Of a stretch of DNA of 64,000 nucleotides, positions 52,291 to 61,695 are shown one piece after another. Position 1 is the first letter of the stretch; each line of letters opens with the position of its first letter. A program made the translations under genes and the position numbers. The notes under the pieces were generated by a model. It worked only from the letters and a program-made list of their open reading frames with translations. It was not told where the DNA came from and searched no databases. The stretch is from JBBQVS01 sp038211295 (GTDB lineage Bacteria > Chloroflexota > Ktedonobacteria > Ktedonobacterales > Ktedonobacteraceae), in NCBI GenBank assembly GCA_038211295.1, contig JBBQVS010000008.1, positions 19,760 to 83,759 on the forward strand, read 5' to 3'.

Positions 52291-54705
52291 ATGGCAATAT
52301 CAATCCGAGATAATTTCTCGCCAACCACGCCGGAGTCGCAGCCCCCGATGGTGCGTAACGATGTTGGGCATCCCAGCTTTACGGTCACTATCGATGGTAA
52401 GGTTATGCCCGCCTATCAAGGGCAGAGCATCCTGAGCGTGGCGATTGACAACGGGATAAGCGATATCCCCAATCTTTGTAATGATGAAAAACTGGAGCCA
52501 ACGTCCGCCTGTCGTATGTGCCTTGTACATATCGAAGGCGAGGCGCGACCCCTGCCTTCTTGTAATACCGCCGCGCTCCCTGGTATGGTCGTTACGTCGA
52601 ATTCGGACGAACTCTTCCACATTCGCCGCACCAATCTGGAAATGATGCTTTCCGACCACAACGCGTATTGTCAGCCACCATGTCAGGTTGATTGCCCAAC
52701 GCACATCGACATTCCGGGGTATCTGGAATTGATCGCCAAAGGCGAGATGAAAGAGGCCGCACGTCTGGTCAAAGAAGTGTTGCCCTTCCCATACATCCTC
52801 GGCCTGACCTGCCCTGCTCCCTGCCAAAAGGCGTGCCGCCGCGCCCTGGTTGACGAGGAGATCGCTATCTGTCGTATGCACGGTCATGCTGCCGAAACAT
52901 GTCTGCTTGACCCGCCCGCGCCATATCTCAAAGACCCCGACACTGGTAAGAAGGTTGCTATTATTGGTGCCGGCCCTTCCGGTATGACTGCCGCCTATTA
53001 TCTAGCACTGCACGGTCACTACTGCAAAGTCTTCGATATGCAACCCCAGGCCGGTGGACAGTTGCGCTACGGCATTCCTGAGTATCGTCTGCAAAAGGAC
53101 ATGATGGATCGCGAACTCGATCATGTCTGGCAGTTGGGCGTAGACTTTCAAGCAAACGTCAAGATGGGCCGCGATTTCACAATTGATGACTTGTTTGCAC
53201 AGGGCTTCAATGCCGTGTACCTCGGCATTGGTGCCTGGACGAGTAACGACTTGAAGGTCGAGGGCGAAGATGCGGATGGCGTCGTCAACGCTATCTCGTA
53301 TCTTGCCGAAAAGGTCGAGGGCAAGCCTGTTCCCGTCAATCAAGGGAAAGAGGTTATTGTTCTGGGTGGCGGCTTTACCGCCTTTGACTGTACCCGTACC
53401 TCTCTCCGTTTGGGCGCGAAGGTTCACACGATGTACCGTCGTGGGCGTCAGGAAATTGGTGCGACGATGGAAGAGACAGAGGACGGTGAGGCCGAAGGAA
53501 CTGACCTTCAGTTCTATGTCAGCCAGACAAAAATCCTGACCGAGAACGATAAGGTGACAGGCGTTGAGTTCCAGAAGAACAGGTTGGGCGAGCCGGACGC
53601 AAGCGGGCGTCGCCGCCCTGTGCCAATTCCTGGCTCCGAATTTATGGTTCGCTGTGACGTCGTTATTCCAGCAATTGGGCAGGCCGTCGATAAGCAGGTT
53701 ATGACCGCCATTGCCCCAAGCGGCGTCAAAGCCACGAAGTGGGGAACGGTTCAAACTGACCCACATAATCTAATGACTGATCGCGCCGGCGTCTTTGCCG
53801 GTGGCGACTGCCAGATGGGCGCGAAGACGATTATTGAGGGTGTCGCGCAAGGCAAACTTGGTGCGCGTTCCATTCACGCCTTCCTGACAGGTGAGGATAT
53901 GAAGGAGGTTGGACGCCGCTTGGAGCTAGAGGAGCGCAGGCCCGACCTCTTCGACATTGTGCCATACAAGCCCGTCGAGCCAAAAGTGAAGATGCCTATG
54001 CTGCCCTATGAGGATCGTAGTCGCAACTTCAAGCTTATCGAGATGGGGTATCTGAAGGAGCAAGCGGAACGCGAAGCCGCGCGTTGTCTGCAATGTGCGT
54101 GTCCTGCCGCGGGTCAATGTGACTTGCAAAAGTACAGCATTGAGCATGGTCTCGCGGACAACCGTTTCCATGATGGTGAGCCAACCGATTATCATGATTA
54201 TGACCTGGACCTATCGCATAGCTACATCTTGCGCGATCCGAACAAGTGCATCAATTGCACGCAGTGTGTACGCGTCTGTCATGATGTGATTGGGCCTGAC
54301 TGCTATGGCATGTTTGGTAAGGGCTTCGATACGATTGTCGAGACACCTTTCAACGTCAGCTTGCACGATACCGATTGTGTTTCGTGTGGTGCGTGTGTGC
54401 AGGTCTGCCCAACGGGTTCGTTGATGATGGCGGAACGCACACTTTCACGCTATGCCTTCGCGCTTGATCGCTGCATCTTCTGTGGCGACTGTGTAGAGGT
54501 TTGCCCGCACGGTGCGCTGGGAGAGACGCCCAACTTCGAGCTATCCTTCTTCAACCGCTATGGAGACGACATCACGCTTGAGAAGAACGATCTGGCGAAC
54601 GCTCCAAACTACCTGGTACGCCAACGCCTGCCACGCAGCAAGAAGAGTTTGCCAATGATGAACCCCCTGGTTCGTCCTCTGCCACCACGTGGCATCCGCG
54701 AGTAA
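52291..54705 (+). CDS. GltD/NfnB-like flavoprotein with N- and C-terminal ferredoxin domains
   Basis: 804 aa. Residues ~28–105: 2Fe-2S ferredoxin as in NuoG (C63, C74, C77, C91). ~125–215: GltD-type Fe-S domain (CQPPCQVDCPTHIDIPGY; LTCPAPCQKACRR). ~220–560: FAD/NAD(P) two-dinucleotide-binding flavoprotein (VAIIGAGPSGMTAAYYLA; VIVLGGGFTAFDCTR; AGVFAGGDCQ). ~620–760: cysteine cluster ARCLQCACP and then ferredoxin motifs CINCTQCVRVC, CVSCGACVQVCP and CIFCGDCVEVCP. The protein can take electrons from NAD(P)H and pass them down many clusters, as in NfnB or hydrogenase/formate dehydrogenase partners. It replaces NuoG in this operon, 109 bp after nuoF. Confidence 0.88.
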   Translation: MAISIRDNFSPTTPESQPPMVRNDVGHPSFTVTIDGKVMPAYQGQSILSVAIDNGISDIPNLCNDEKLEPTSACRMCLVHIEGEARPLPSCNTAALPGMVVTSNSDELFHIRRTNLEMMLSDHNAYCQPPCQVDCPTHIDIPGYLELIAKGEMKEAARLVKEVLPFPYILGLTCPAPCQKACRRALVDEEIAICRMHGHAAETCLLDPPAPYLKDPDTGKKVAIIGAGPSGMTAAYYLALHGHYCKVFDMQPQAGGQLRYGIPEYRLQKDMMDRELDHVWQLGVDFQANVKMGRDFTIDDLFAQGFNAVYLGIGAWTSNDLKVEGEDADGVVNAISYLAEKVEGKPVPVNQGKEVIVLGGGFTAFDCTRTSLRLGAKVHTMYRRGRQEIGATMEETEDGEAEGTDLQFYVSQTKILTENDKVTGVEFQKNRLGEPDASGRRRPVPIPGSEFMVRCDVVIPAIGQAVDKQVMTAIAPSGVKATKWGTVQTDPHNLMTDRAGVFAGGDCQMGAKTIIEGVAQGKLGARSIHAFLTGEDMKEVGRRLELEERRPDLFDIVPYKPVEPKVKMPMLPYEDRSRNFKLIEMGYLKEQAEREAARCLQCACPAAGQCDLQKYSIEHGLADNRFHDGEPTDYHDYDLDLSHSYILRDPNKCINCTQCVRVCHDVIGPDCYGMFGKGFDTIVETPFNVSLHDTDCVSCGACVQVCPTGSLMMAERTLSRYAFALDRCIFCGDCVEVCPHGALGETPNFELSFFNRYGDDITLEKNDLANAPNYLVRQRLPRSKKSLPMMNPLVRPLPPRGIRE

Positions 54706-54708
54706 CTA

Positions 54709-54768
54709 AAAAGTAGCACAAGAGAACGCCAACAGATATGTCTATTGGCGTTCTCTTGTGCTACTTTT
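54709..54768. terminator. Bidirectional terminator, 24-bp perfect stem
   Basis: Arms 54709–54732 and 54745–54768, 12-nt loop, with A-run and T-run at the base. It ends the redox operon and the convergent 141-aa gene. Confidence 0.8.
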
Positions 54769-54774
54769 CCTATC

Positions 54775-55200
54775 CTAATATCCCGTTGGCGAATAGGGTG
54801 GAATGCCGGCTTGCACATTCGGTTGCTGCTGGCGTATCTGATCGTCGATTGAAATCAGCACTTCATGTAATGCGTTGTTTTGCGAGACCGCACCAATAGC
54901 GGCGGTAACAAGCAGTGGGTGAATCACCAGACCAACCGCGCCGACTGCCATCTGGTCTGTCCAATCCTGCGCCCCAACCTGTACCAACGTACCTCCATTT
55001 GTGCGTTGGAGTGAAACGCCAAGCACTTTGTTGAAGCCAGTGATCGCCCGCAATGTGTCCTCTTTCTTGAGCTGAACTGTTACCTGGTCAGGATTGCCAA
55101 ACTGCTGTGCCTGATAGCCTTTGGCTTGATATTCAAACACCAGTGCCTGCCCGATGCTCTGTAACTCTAGTGTCTGTGTTGGATAAAAACGTGTTTCCAT
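54775..55200 (-). CDS. Hypothetical protein, 141 aa
   Basis: Not recognised. An N-terminal alpha/beta domain (~1–75; ALVFEYQAKGYQAQQFG, VTVQLKKEDTLRAITGF) is followed by a hydrophobic segment (~85–108) and a polar, Pro/Gln-rich tail. It resembles small proteins that handle membrane-associated lipid or polar ligands, but no function can be assigned. Single gene with its own terminator. Confidence 0.7.
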   Translation of the reverse strand: METRFYPTQTLELQSIGQALVFEYQAKGYQAQQFGNPDQVTVQLKKEDTLRAITGFNKVLGVSLQRTNGGTLVQVGAQDWTDQMAVGAVGLVIHPLLVTAAIGAVSQNNALHEVLISIDDQIRQQQPNVQAGIPPYSPTGY

Positions 55201-55301
55201 AGCCTGCTCCCTTTTGTCTGCATAATGATTATACGTTCCTCTTTATATACGTAAGGGAAAAAATGAAGTTACACCGCTCATCCTTTGACGCAGGTAACGC
55301 G

Positions 55302-55310
55302 TGATACAAT
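55302..55310 (+). promoter_or_regulatory. Extended −10 promoter of GH1 gene
   Basis: TG-A-TACAAT at 55302–55310, 36 bp before the start codon. A TTGACG 14 bp upstream is too close to be a canonical −35. Confidence 0.45.
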
Positions 55311-55346
55311 GAGAACAATCTCAAGGGCAAGGAGTTTGTACAAGCA

Positions 55347-56717
55347 ATGCAGCGTGTTTTACGGTTTCCCAAAGGGTTTTTGTGGGGTACGGCGTCCTCG
55401 GCGTATCAGTGTGAAGGTGGAAACACAAATAATCAGTGGTATCGCTGGGAGCAACAGGGGCATATTCTGAGCGGAGAGCAATGTGGTGATGCCTCGAACT
55501 GGTGGCGAGAGGCGGAGCGCGACTTTGAGCTGGCGGAGCAAATGGAGAACAACGCCCTGCGCCTGAGCCTGGAATGGAGCCGTATTGAGCCAGAGGAGGG
55601 CCACTGGGAGAGTGCCGCACTAGACCGCTATCGGGCGATGCTGCTCGACCTTCGCAAACGCAATATGACACCTGTCATCACTCTACATCACTTCACAGAG
55701 CCGCTCTGGTTCGCTGAGCGCGGCGGGTTTGCCAACGAGGCGAATATCCCATTCTTTGTGCGCTATGTTACCTATGTAGTGACCGCCCTGCACGACCTGT
55801 GCGACTTCTGGTTGACCTTCAACGAGCCAAATGCCTATGTGACGCAGGGCTACGAATTGGGCGTGTTTCCTCCGGGCGAGCGCAATATCGCGCACACGTT
55901 GCAGGTCATTCACACACTTTTGCAAGCACATGTTACCACGTTCTACGCCATTCGCCGTATCCAACCACAGGCGCAGATCGGGTACTGTTTACATTACCGT
56001 CTGTTCGACCCCGTGAACCCCCTGTCCCCATTAGACCGCAGTATCGCGAACGTGCAGGAGACGCTATTCAACTGGGCCATGCTACAGGCGGCCGAAAGCG
56101 GACGTTTCGCGTTTCCCCTTAGCCCACTGCTCACACCAATCGCGAAAGCTGCTGGCACAAGAGACTTTCACGGCGTGAACTACTACACACGTAACATGGT
56201 GCGCTTCGACCCTACTCTTCCCTTAGAAGCCTTTGGTAGACGCTCAATACACCCTGGTACACTCCGCAATGACCCCGGCTTAGATGAGGACTTTGGCGAA
56301 ATCTACCCGCAGGGATTGTACCGTGTGCTGAAGGCGGTACATCAACGTACACGAGGGAATAAGCCGCTCTACGTCACGGAAAACGGCTTTAGCGATATGC
56401 ATGATAATCGCCGTCCACGTGCAATTCTGGAACATCTTGCCATGATACATCGTGCTATCAGAAGTGGCATTCCTGTTGCTGGCTATCTTCACTGGTCACT
56501 GGTGGATAACTTCGAGTGGAATAACGGCTGGCAAGTACGTTTTGGCTTAATCGAGATTAACCCGCAGACACAGCAACGCTTCCCGCGCCGTAGTGCCAGC
56601 ATGTTTGGCGAGATATGCCGCGCCAACGCCATTACCGAAGATATTGTTGAGCGATATGCGCCCGAAGCGTTCGAGTCAATTTTTGGCAAAATGCAAACGG
56701 TGCCGCTCACGATCTAA
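55347..56717 (+). CDS. GH1 family beta-glycosidase
   Basis: 456 aa, typical length. Intracellular (no signal). FLWGTASSAYQCEGG at the start, acid/base Glu in TFNEPNAY (E160) and nucleophile Glu in YVTENGFSD (E345), and HWSLVDNFEW near the end are all diagnostic of GH1 retaining glycosidases (beta-glucosidase, beta-galactosidase). Substrate preference cannot be read. AAGGAG is 12 nt upstream. Confidence 0.93.
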   Translation: MQRVLRFPKGFLWGTASSAYQCEGGNTNNQWYRWEQQGHILSGEQCGDASNWWREAERDFELAEQMENNALRLSLEWSRIEPEEGHWESAALDRYRAMLLDLRKRNMTPVITLHHFTEPLWFAERGGFANEANIPFFVRYVTYVVTALHDLCDFWLTFNEPNAYVTQGYELGVFPPGERNIAHTLQVIHTLLQAHVTTFYAIRRIQPQAQIGYCLHYRLFDPVNPLSPLDRSIANVQETLFNWAMLQAAESGRFAFPLSPLLTPIAKAAGTRDFHGVNYYTRNMVRFDPTLPLEAFGRRSIHPGTLRNDPGLDEDFGEIYPQGLYRVLKAVHQRTRGNKPLYVTENGFSDMHDNRRPRAILEHLAMIHRAIRSGIPVAGYLHWSLVDNFEWNNGWQVRFGLIEINPQTQQRFPRRSASMFGEICRANAITEDIVERYAPEAFESIFGKMQTVPLTI

Positions 56718-56783
56718 GGTGCGCTATTCGCGCGGGGTCGTGTCAAATGTGTTTATCTAGCTAGAAAGAAATTCGAGGAAAAG

Positions 56784-57431
56784 ATGGAGTTCATCACGTC
56801 CTATGGCCTGACGTATGGTCTTGCGCTCTCATCGGGCGTCAACGCGTATTTTCCGTTGCTCGCTTTTGCGCTTGCCGCGCGTTGGCTACATCTCTATAAG
56901 GTCAACCCGAACTTCTCTTTTATTACGCAGACATGGTTTATGGTGATATTGCTCATCCTCGCATTGCTAGATGTCTTCGCGGACAAAATTCCTCTGATCG
57001 ATCACACATGGGACGCTGTTCACACCGCGATACGTCCGCTCGCGGGTGCGCTCGTCGCCGCCGCGAGCGATAACCGTTTTCACGCGCCTGCTACTACAAC
57101 CTACGTGGGAACGCACATTATGACGATGGGCCTGAACGTGTCGCTGACACTGGTCGTTGTTATGATTCTTGGAGCCGTGCTGGCGTTTATGATGCACGCC
57201 ACAAAAGCTACTGTACGCGTTACCTCTACCGCGACCACGGCGGGTCTCCTGAACATTGTGCTGAGCTTCGTCGAAGATATCGGCGTGGTAATCGCAACGT
57301 TGCTCTCACTTTTCGCGCCGCTGGTGATGTTTTTCGTGGTGATTATTTTTGTGCTGATCTTTCTACTGCTCGCCCGACGTATCGTCCGCCTGTTCACCCG
57401 TGGGCGCAGGCAAAGTATTCTTGAGATATAG
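56784..57431 (+). CDS. DUF4126 membrane protein
   Basis: 215 aa with about five membrane helices. GLALSSGVNAYFPLLAFALAAR and PLAGALVAAASDN are characteristic of DUF4126 proteins, whose function is unknown. A ribosome site GAGGAAA lies ~3 nt before the ATG. It follows the GH1 gene by 66 bp and may share its transcript. Confidence 0.8.
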   Translation: MEFITSYGLTYGLALSSGVNAYFPLLAFALAARWLHLYKVNPNFSFITQTWFMVILLILALLDVFADKIPLIDHTWDAVHTAIRPLAGALVAAASDNRFHAPATTTYVGTHIMTMGLNVSLTLVVVMILGAVLAFMMHATKATVRVTSTATTAGLLNIVLSFVEDIGVVIATLLSLFAPLVMFFVVIIFVLIFLLLARRIVRLFTRGRRQSILEI

Positions 57432-57591
57432 CGCGGGTGTGAGAGCGGTATGATGGGGACATAGGGGAGCATGACGCGGGCCAACCTCATGATTCTCTCT
57501 TGTCACACGAACGCGCAACGTGCTACACTCTATTGAGATGTAGCGCGTTTTCGTACTACGTCAACTTTGTAATGCAGATGGGGCCAAATCT

Positions 57592-58602
57592 ATGAATACA
57601 TCAACATCAATTTCTGAAATGCAAAAATTTCACTTTGGCAGCAAAATTCTTTCTTCCGATGGTGAAGAGGGTATCTTAACTCAGGTAGGATTTGATGCTG
57701 CAACACGCACCCTGACACATATCGCAGTGAAGCAAGGCCGCTTCTTTGGAAAAAACGTCTACCTTCCTTATAATACTGTCACCAATGCTACAGGCGAAGG
57801 TGTTTCTCTTCGCATTGTCGGTGCTGATGTATTGAGTGCAACCAAAAGTGCGCCCGCAAATATGGTCTTTTTAGATGCTAAGAGTGTTGTCGAGGCAAAT
57901 GGGCCAGGCGCCAATGCGAAAGGAACACTCGCTATTGTCGCAGTTCACCCTACTACAGGCGCGTTAGCATATATTGTGGCGCACAATTTCCACGCCGGTC
58001 AGGATACTCACCTCTCGCAGGAATATGTCACTGGCATCGGGGCAGAGCGCGTTACTGTCGCGCTCTCTGAAGCAACATTACAAACACTGCCACAGTATCG
58101 ATCTGATAGCGACCTGCTACAAGAAGTCCAGGGCGTTCTGTTCGACTTCACACCGCTGCATGTTGATCTTAAAGGCATGGAGATACGCGTGCTCGATAGC
58201 GTTCTGTATCTTGAGGGGAATATCTCCAGTTCGCTCCGTAGCGATATCGTGGTCGATCAAGTTCTCGCGGTCAAGGGGTTGCTTGACATCAAGAACACCT
58301 TGCTGGGTGATGACATGCTGGCGGCGGACCTCGCATCTGCCCTCGGACGCGATGAGCGCACGCAGAACCTGCCTATTGGTGTCTATCCGAAACTTGGTGT
58401 TGTGCGGCTTGGTGGAGCTGTCCACACGCAGCAGCAGAAGGTGGCGGCGGAAGAGATTACTCGCGCGTTCCCCGGTGTGCGTGGCTTCACCGATACACTG
58501 GTTGTCAACGAAAATACGGACATGATTCATGTGATGTCGCCTGCCGAGGGAGGCGAGGCTGATGATCTCATCCCCGGAAAATACATACGCCACACAAAAT
58601 AA
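57592..58602 (+). CDS. PRC-barrel-like plus BON-domain protein
   Basis: 336 aa, no signal or membrane segment. Residues ~10–165 look like two PRC-barrel-type units (GSKILSSDGEEGILTQVGF; LPYNTVTNATGEGVSL). Residues ~195–310 contain two BON-like repeats (IRVLDSVLYLEGNISSSLRS; LGVVRLGGAVHTQQQKVAAE). BON domains bind phospholipid or associate with envelopes; PRC barrels occur in RNA-processing and photosynthetic proteins. Role unknown. Confidence 0.7.
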   Translation: MNTSTSISEMQKFHFGSKILSSDGEEGILTQVGFDAATRTLTHIAVKQGRFFGKNVYLPYNTVTNATGEGVSLRIVGADVLSATKSAPANMVFLDAKSVVEANGPGANAKGTLAIVAVHPTTGALAYIVAHNFHAGQDTHLSQEYVTGIGAERVTVALSEATLQTLPQYRSDSDLLQEVQGVLFDFTPLHVDLKGMEIRVLDSVLYLEGNISSSLRSDIVVDQVLAVKGLLDIKNTLLGDDMLAADLASALGRDERTQNLPIGVYPKLGVVRLGGAVHTQQQKVAAEEITRAFPGVRGFTDTLVVNENTDMIHVMSPAEGGEADDLIPGKYIRHTK

Positions 58603-58796
58603 GAGTGACATGGCGGGCCTTGCGTCCGCTATGCCCTGCTTGTTCTCACTCTATGGCCGCTCTACGCTGTAATACTATGCTTTGCCCATTCCATGCGCTC
58701 TTCGTATTGACAATCTATTATGAGCAAGGTACTATTAGTGTTCTATAGGCTAATAAGAGTTATCTAGCGTCAAAAAAAGTACATCTGAGAAAAATA

Positions 58797-60260
58797 ATGA
58801 AACAGATTGAAGAGCTTTCCAAGACAGCACACGAGATACTCGTTCCTCTTCACGAAGGTGCTCTCGACGGAGGTATTGTCCAGGTCTTGCGTCTGATGAG
58901 GCGCGAGGTCGTCGCTCAATGCCTGAAAAGGCTCTGGCGCGAGCTAAATCTTGAAGGCGAGCCACTTATCTTTGAAGCTCCAATGCGTGGACGTATGCCG
59001 ATGCAACATCACCCACTCTTTCTAGATCGTATTGTTGCTCTTGCAGGTCGTCGTAAGCGTGAGCCGTCTGGAGCATTGCAAGCGTGGTCGTTGCTCGAAG
59101 CCCCACTCTATGCATATGGTATCGCCGCTACAGGCCAGGTAGACACACTCCTCAAAGCGAGCCTCCTGCGGTCAGCAGATATAGAAGATCACGGCACCAT
59201 TCCAGGCACGCCTCACAACTGGCTACGCTACAACTTCACGAGTGGCTGGACGGGACTTTCCGTCCACTTTTATGATGCTGATGAAAGCGAACATGTAGCG
59301 ATGACTGCTATTCCTGTGGGTCGTCAGGATGAATGGTTAGCATTTCTCGTATTGCTGGAAGCGCAGCGCAACAACTTTGCGCGAAAAGAGCGGCGTGGGC
59401 GCATCGAAATTATTGGTTCCGATGATGAAGAGGAGCTTATAAGCGCGATCAAAAAAACTTCATTCGAGAATGTTGTGCTGTCAGCAGAAACGCTTGCTCA
59501 AGTCGCGTCGCAGAGAAGCATTTTTCGGCCAGAAATGTTGCGTCGTTACGCGACCCTGCACGTGCCACGCCTCCGCAAAGTGTTGCTGGTGGGGCCACCG
59601 GGAACGGGAAAAACAACACTGCTCAAAGCTGAGGGGTCATACCACGCAAAAAAAGGTGGACTGGTCTTCTACGTGTGTGCGCCGCCAAAACACCGTGACG
59701 TAACATCATGGCAACAACTCGCCTTTGCTCTGCGTGGCGCGGTAGAAAGTCGCCTTCCGACGCTGATTCTCGTAGAAGACTTTGATATGTTTGTCTCCGA
59801 CCCCCAGGAACTACAGCTTGTCCTGAACACGTTGGATGGAGTGGCGACTCCTGACAATCCGGCGGGGACGCTCTTGCTTGCGACGAGTAACGACCCCGAT
59901 AAGATCGACCCGCGCATTCGTGATCGTCCGGGGCGTATCGATGTGTTGATCGAAATCGGGCTGGTCGAAGAGACTGACCTCGCGATCCGTTTTCTGCAAC
60001 ATTTTCTGGGAACGGCTTACCGCGAAGAGGAACATGCAGCCGTCGCGCCGCTCCTCCTCAAGCAGCCGGGTAGCCATTTCCGCGAGGTCTGTATCGCGGG
60101 CGCGATGCACTCTTTAGAGTTGGGGCGTAACGAAGTGTTGCGTGAAGACCTGCTGTGGGCGAACGAGATTATTCTACATGGACGTGCGCTCGCGTCACAA
60201 CCCGAACGCTTTGTCGTTCCATCCGCGCGAAAGCGTGGCAATTTCTTTGGCAAAAATTGA
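58797..60260 (+). CDS. AAA-family ATPase
   Basis: 487 aa. The N-terminal ~240 residues are not recognised. The C-terminal half is a classic AAA module: Walker A LVGPPGTGKTTLLKA, Walker B LILVEDFDMFV (acidic pair ED), sensor 1 LLLATSNDPDKID, arginine finger region RIRDRPGRIDVLIEI and a small helical lid. Similar to FtsH/proteasomal-type AAA modules without a protease. Likely a remodelling ATPase; partners unknown. Confidence 0.85.
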   Translation: MKQIEELSKTAHEILVPLHEGALDGGIVQVLRLMRREVVAQCLKRLWRELNLEGEPLIFEAPMRGRMPMQHHPLFLDRIVALAGRRKREPSGALQAWSLLEAPLYAYGIAATGQVDTLLKASLLRSADIEDHGTIPGTPHNWLRYNFTSGWTGLSVHFYDADESEHVAMTAIPVGRQDEWLAFLVLLEAQRNNFARKERRGRIEIIGSDDEEELISAIKKTSFENVVLSAETLAQVASQRSIFRPEMLRRYATLHVPRLRKVLLVGPPGTGKTTLLKAEGSYHAKKGGLVFYVCAPPKHRDVTSWQQLAFALRGAVESRLPTLILVEDFDMFVSDPQELQLVLNTLDGVATPDNPAGTLLLATSNDPDKIDPRIRDRPGRIDVLIEIGLVEETDLAIRFLQHFLGTAYREEEHAAVAPLLLKQPGSHFREVCIAGAMHSLELGRNEVLREDLLWANEIILHGRALASQPERFVVPSARKRGNFFGKN

Positions 60261-60268
60261 GATTGCAT

Positions 60269-60298
60269 GGGCTGGTACAATACTGTGGCTACCAGCCC
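60269..60298. terminator. Terminator between AAA ATPase and PLP enzyme
   Basis: 9-bp perfect stem GGGCTGGTA (60269–60277) and TACCAGCCC (60290–60298), then a T-rich stretch on the plus strand. Confidence 0.65.
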
Positions 60299-60310
60299 TT
60301 TGTTCCTCTT

Positions 60311-61537
60311 TTAGCCCAATGCTTGGTCTAAATCGTGGAGAATATCGTCAATATGCTCGACGCCGACGGACAGACGAACACAGCCTTCTGTAATGCCTAT
60401 CTGTTGACGCTCGGCCTGCGTAAGCGTGCGGTGAGAGGACATGGCGGGATAGCTCACCAGCGAAAACACGTCGCCCAGCGTGGTCGCGGGCAGGCACAGG
60501 CGCAGCTTATCAATGAAACGAAAGGTCGCCTCACGCGTCTGCTCTTTGATGTCAAACGAGAGCAGTCCGCCGTATTGTTCATGGTCAAGCAGACGCGTCG
60601 CAAGCGCGTGTTGTGGGTGGTCTGCCAGCCCAGGATAATAGACGCGCTCAATCGCTTTATGCTCCTGTAAGAAGTGGGCAACCTGCATCGCGTTGTCGCA
60701 ATGCCGCTCCATGCGTAACGAGAGTGTGCGTAGGCCGCGCAACATCAGGTGCGACTCGAAGGGGCTAAGCATTGCGCCGAGCAGCATAGAATAGGTACGC
60801 AGTTGATCGAGGAGCGTGTTTTTCGCGCTGATTGCGATACCGCCAGTGCTATCTCCATGTCCGCTCATGTACTTTGTCGCGCTGTGTACAACCAGGTCAA
60901 AGCCATGTTCAATCGGTCTGACAAGATAGGGCGTGGTAAACGTGCTATCGACAATCGTCACCGCTCCGATTGCGTGGGCCGCCGCGCTAATGCTGTCCAG
61001 ATCGACCAGCTTCACCAACGGATTAGAGATCGTTTCTACAAAGACAACATCGGGTTGTTCCGCGTTAATAATCGCGGCGGCATCGCCCCCACAGAGATCG
61101 CCTAGCACAACCGTAACGCCCATTGGCTCGAATACTTTGCGGAGCAGGCCCGTTGTTGGGCCATAAATATCTTGCGAGGCCAAGACTTTTGTACCGGGAA
61201 GAGATAGCCCGCCCGCGAGGAACGCGGCATGAATCGCCGCCATACCGGAACCGAACGCGACTGCGCCAACGCCACCTTCCGCATGTGCAACGGTATCCTC
61301 AAAGGCTCCCGCGTTCGGGTTCGCCTGACGTGCGTACACAAAGGCCGGCTCGCCTGTGGGCGTGGAGCCACTGAATGCAGCTTCCAACGCCGCCGCGCTC
61401 TCGTGAATGTATGTTGTGCTGGCATAGATGGGGCAAACGGTGGGTGTGCCGGTGGCATCGGTAAGGCGGGTATCTCTTCCACCATGAACAAGTGACGTTT
61501 CTCTTTTCCATGATGATGATGAGTCGTGCTGGGTCAT
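60311..61537 (-). CDS. Cys/Met-metabolism PLP-dependent enzyme
   Basis: About 408 aa. Cystathionine gamma-synthase/lyase or methionine gamma-lyase family: RETSLVHGGRD at the start, PIYASTTYIHES, the PLP lysine in VVHSATKYMSGHGDSTGG, FESHLMLRGLRTLSLRM and RLSVGVEHIDDI. The exact reaction (synthase, lyase or sulfhydrylase) cannot be decided by eye. AGAGGA 6 nt before the ATG at 61537 is preferred to the start 18 codons upstream, which would add a hydrophobic stretch absent from the family. Confidence 0.9.
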   Translation of the reverse strand: MTQHDSSSSWKRETSLVHGGRDTRLTDATGTPTVCPIYASTTYIHESAAALEAAFSGSTPTGEPAFVYARQANPNAGAFEDTVAHAEGGVGAVAFGSGMAAIHAAFLAGGLSLPGTKVLASQDIYGPTTGLLRKVFEPMGVTVVLGDLCGGDAAAIINAEQPDVVFVETISNPLVKLVDLDSISAAAHAIGAVTIVDSTFTTPYLVRPIEHGFDLVVHSATKYMSGHGDSTGGIAISAKNTLLDQLRTYSMLLGAMLSPFESHLMLRGLRTLSLRMERHCDNAMQVAHFLQEHKAIERVYYPGLADHPQHALATRLLDHEQYGGLLSFDIKEQTREATFRFIDKLRLCLPATTLGDVFSLVSYPAMSSHRTLTQAERQQIGITEGCVRLSVGVEHIDDILHDLDQALG

Positions 61538-61576
61538 TGTAATCCTCTTCTTGCTAATAATGGCTAAGAATATCAC

Positions 61577-61608
61577 GATGAAGAGACGCAAACTTTGCTC
61601 TCTTCATC
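61577..61608. promoter_or_regulatory. Hairpin upstream of PLP enzyme gene
   Basis: Arms GATGAAGAGA (61577–61586) and its complement (61599–61608), 12-nt loop, 40 bp before the gene on the minus strand. It may be the terminator of the upstream peroxiredoxin-like gene or a leader attenuator. A second imperfect dyad lies near 61627–61648. Confidence 0.4.
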
Positions 61609-61695
61609 TGAACTTCTTTCGGGAGACCCCTGCATTGGATGCATGGGGAGGAACGAATTCGGGATGCTCTGTACGGGAAAAATATACGCTACAGG

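Noticed and set aside
61577..61650. Riboswitch (SAM-type) upstream of the Cys/Met enzyme
   Set aside because: Two hairpins are present but no SAM riboswitch core was recognised, and either could belong to the terminator of the gene before.
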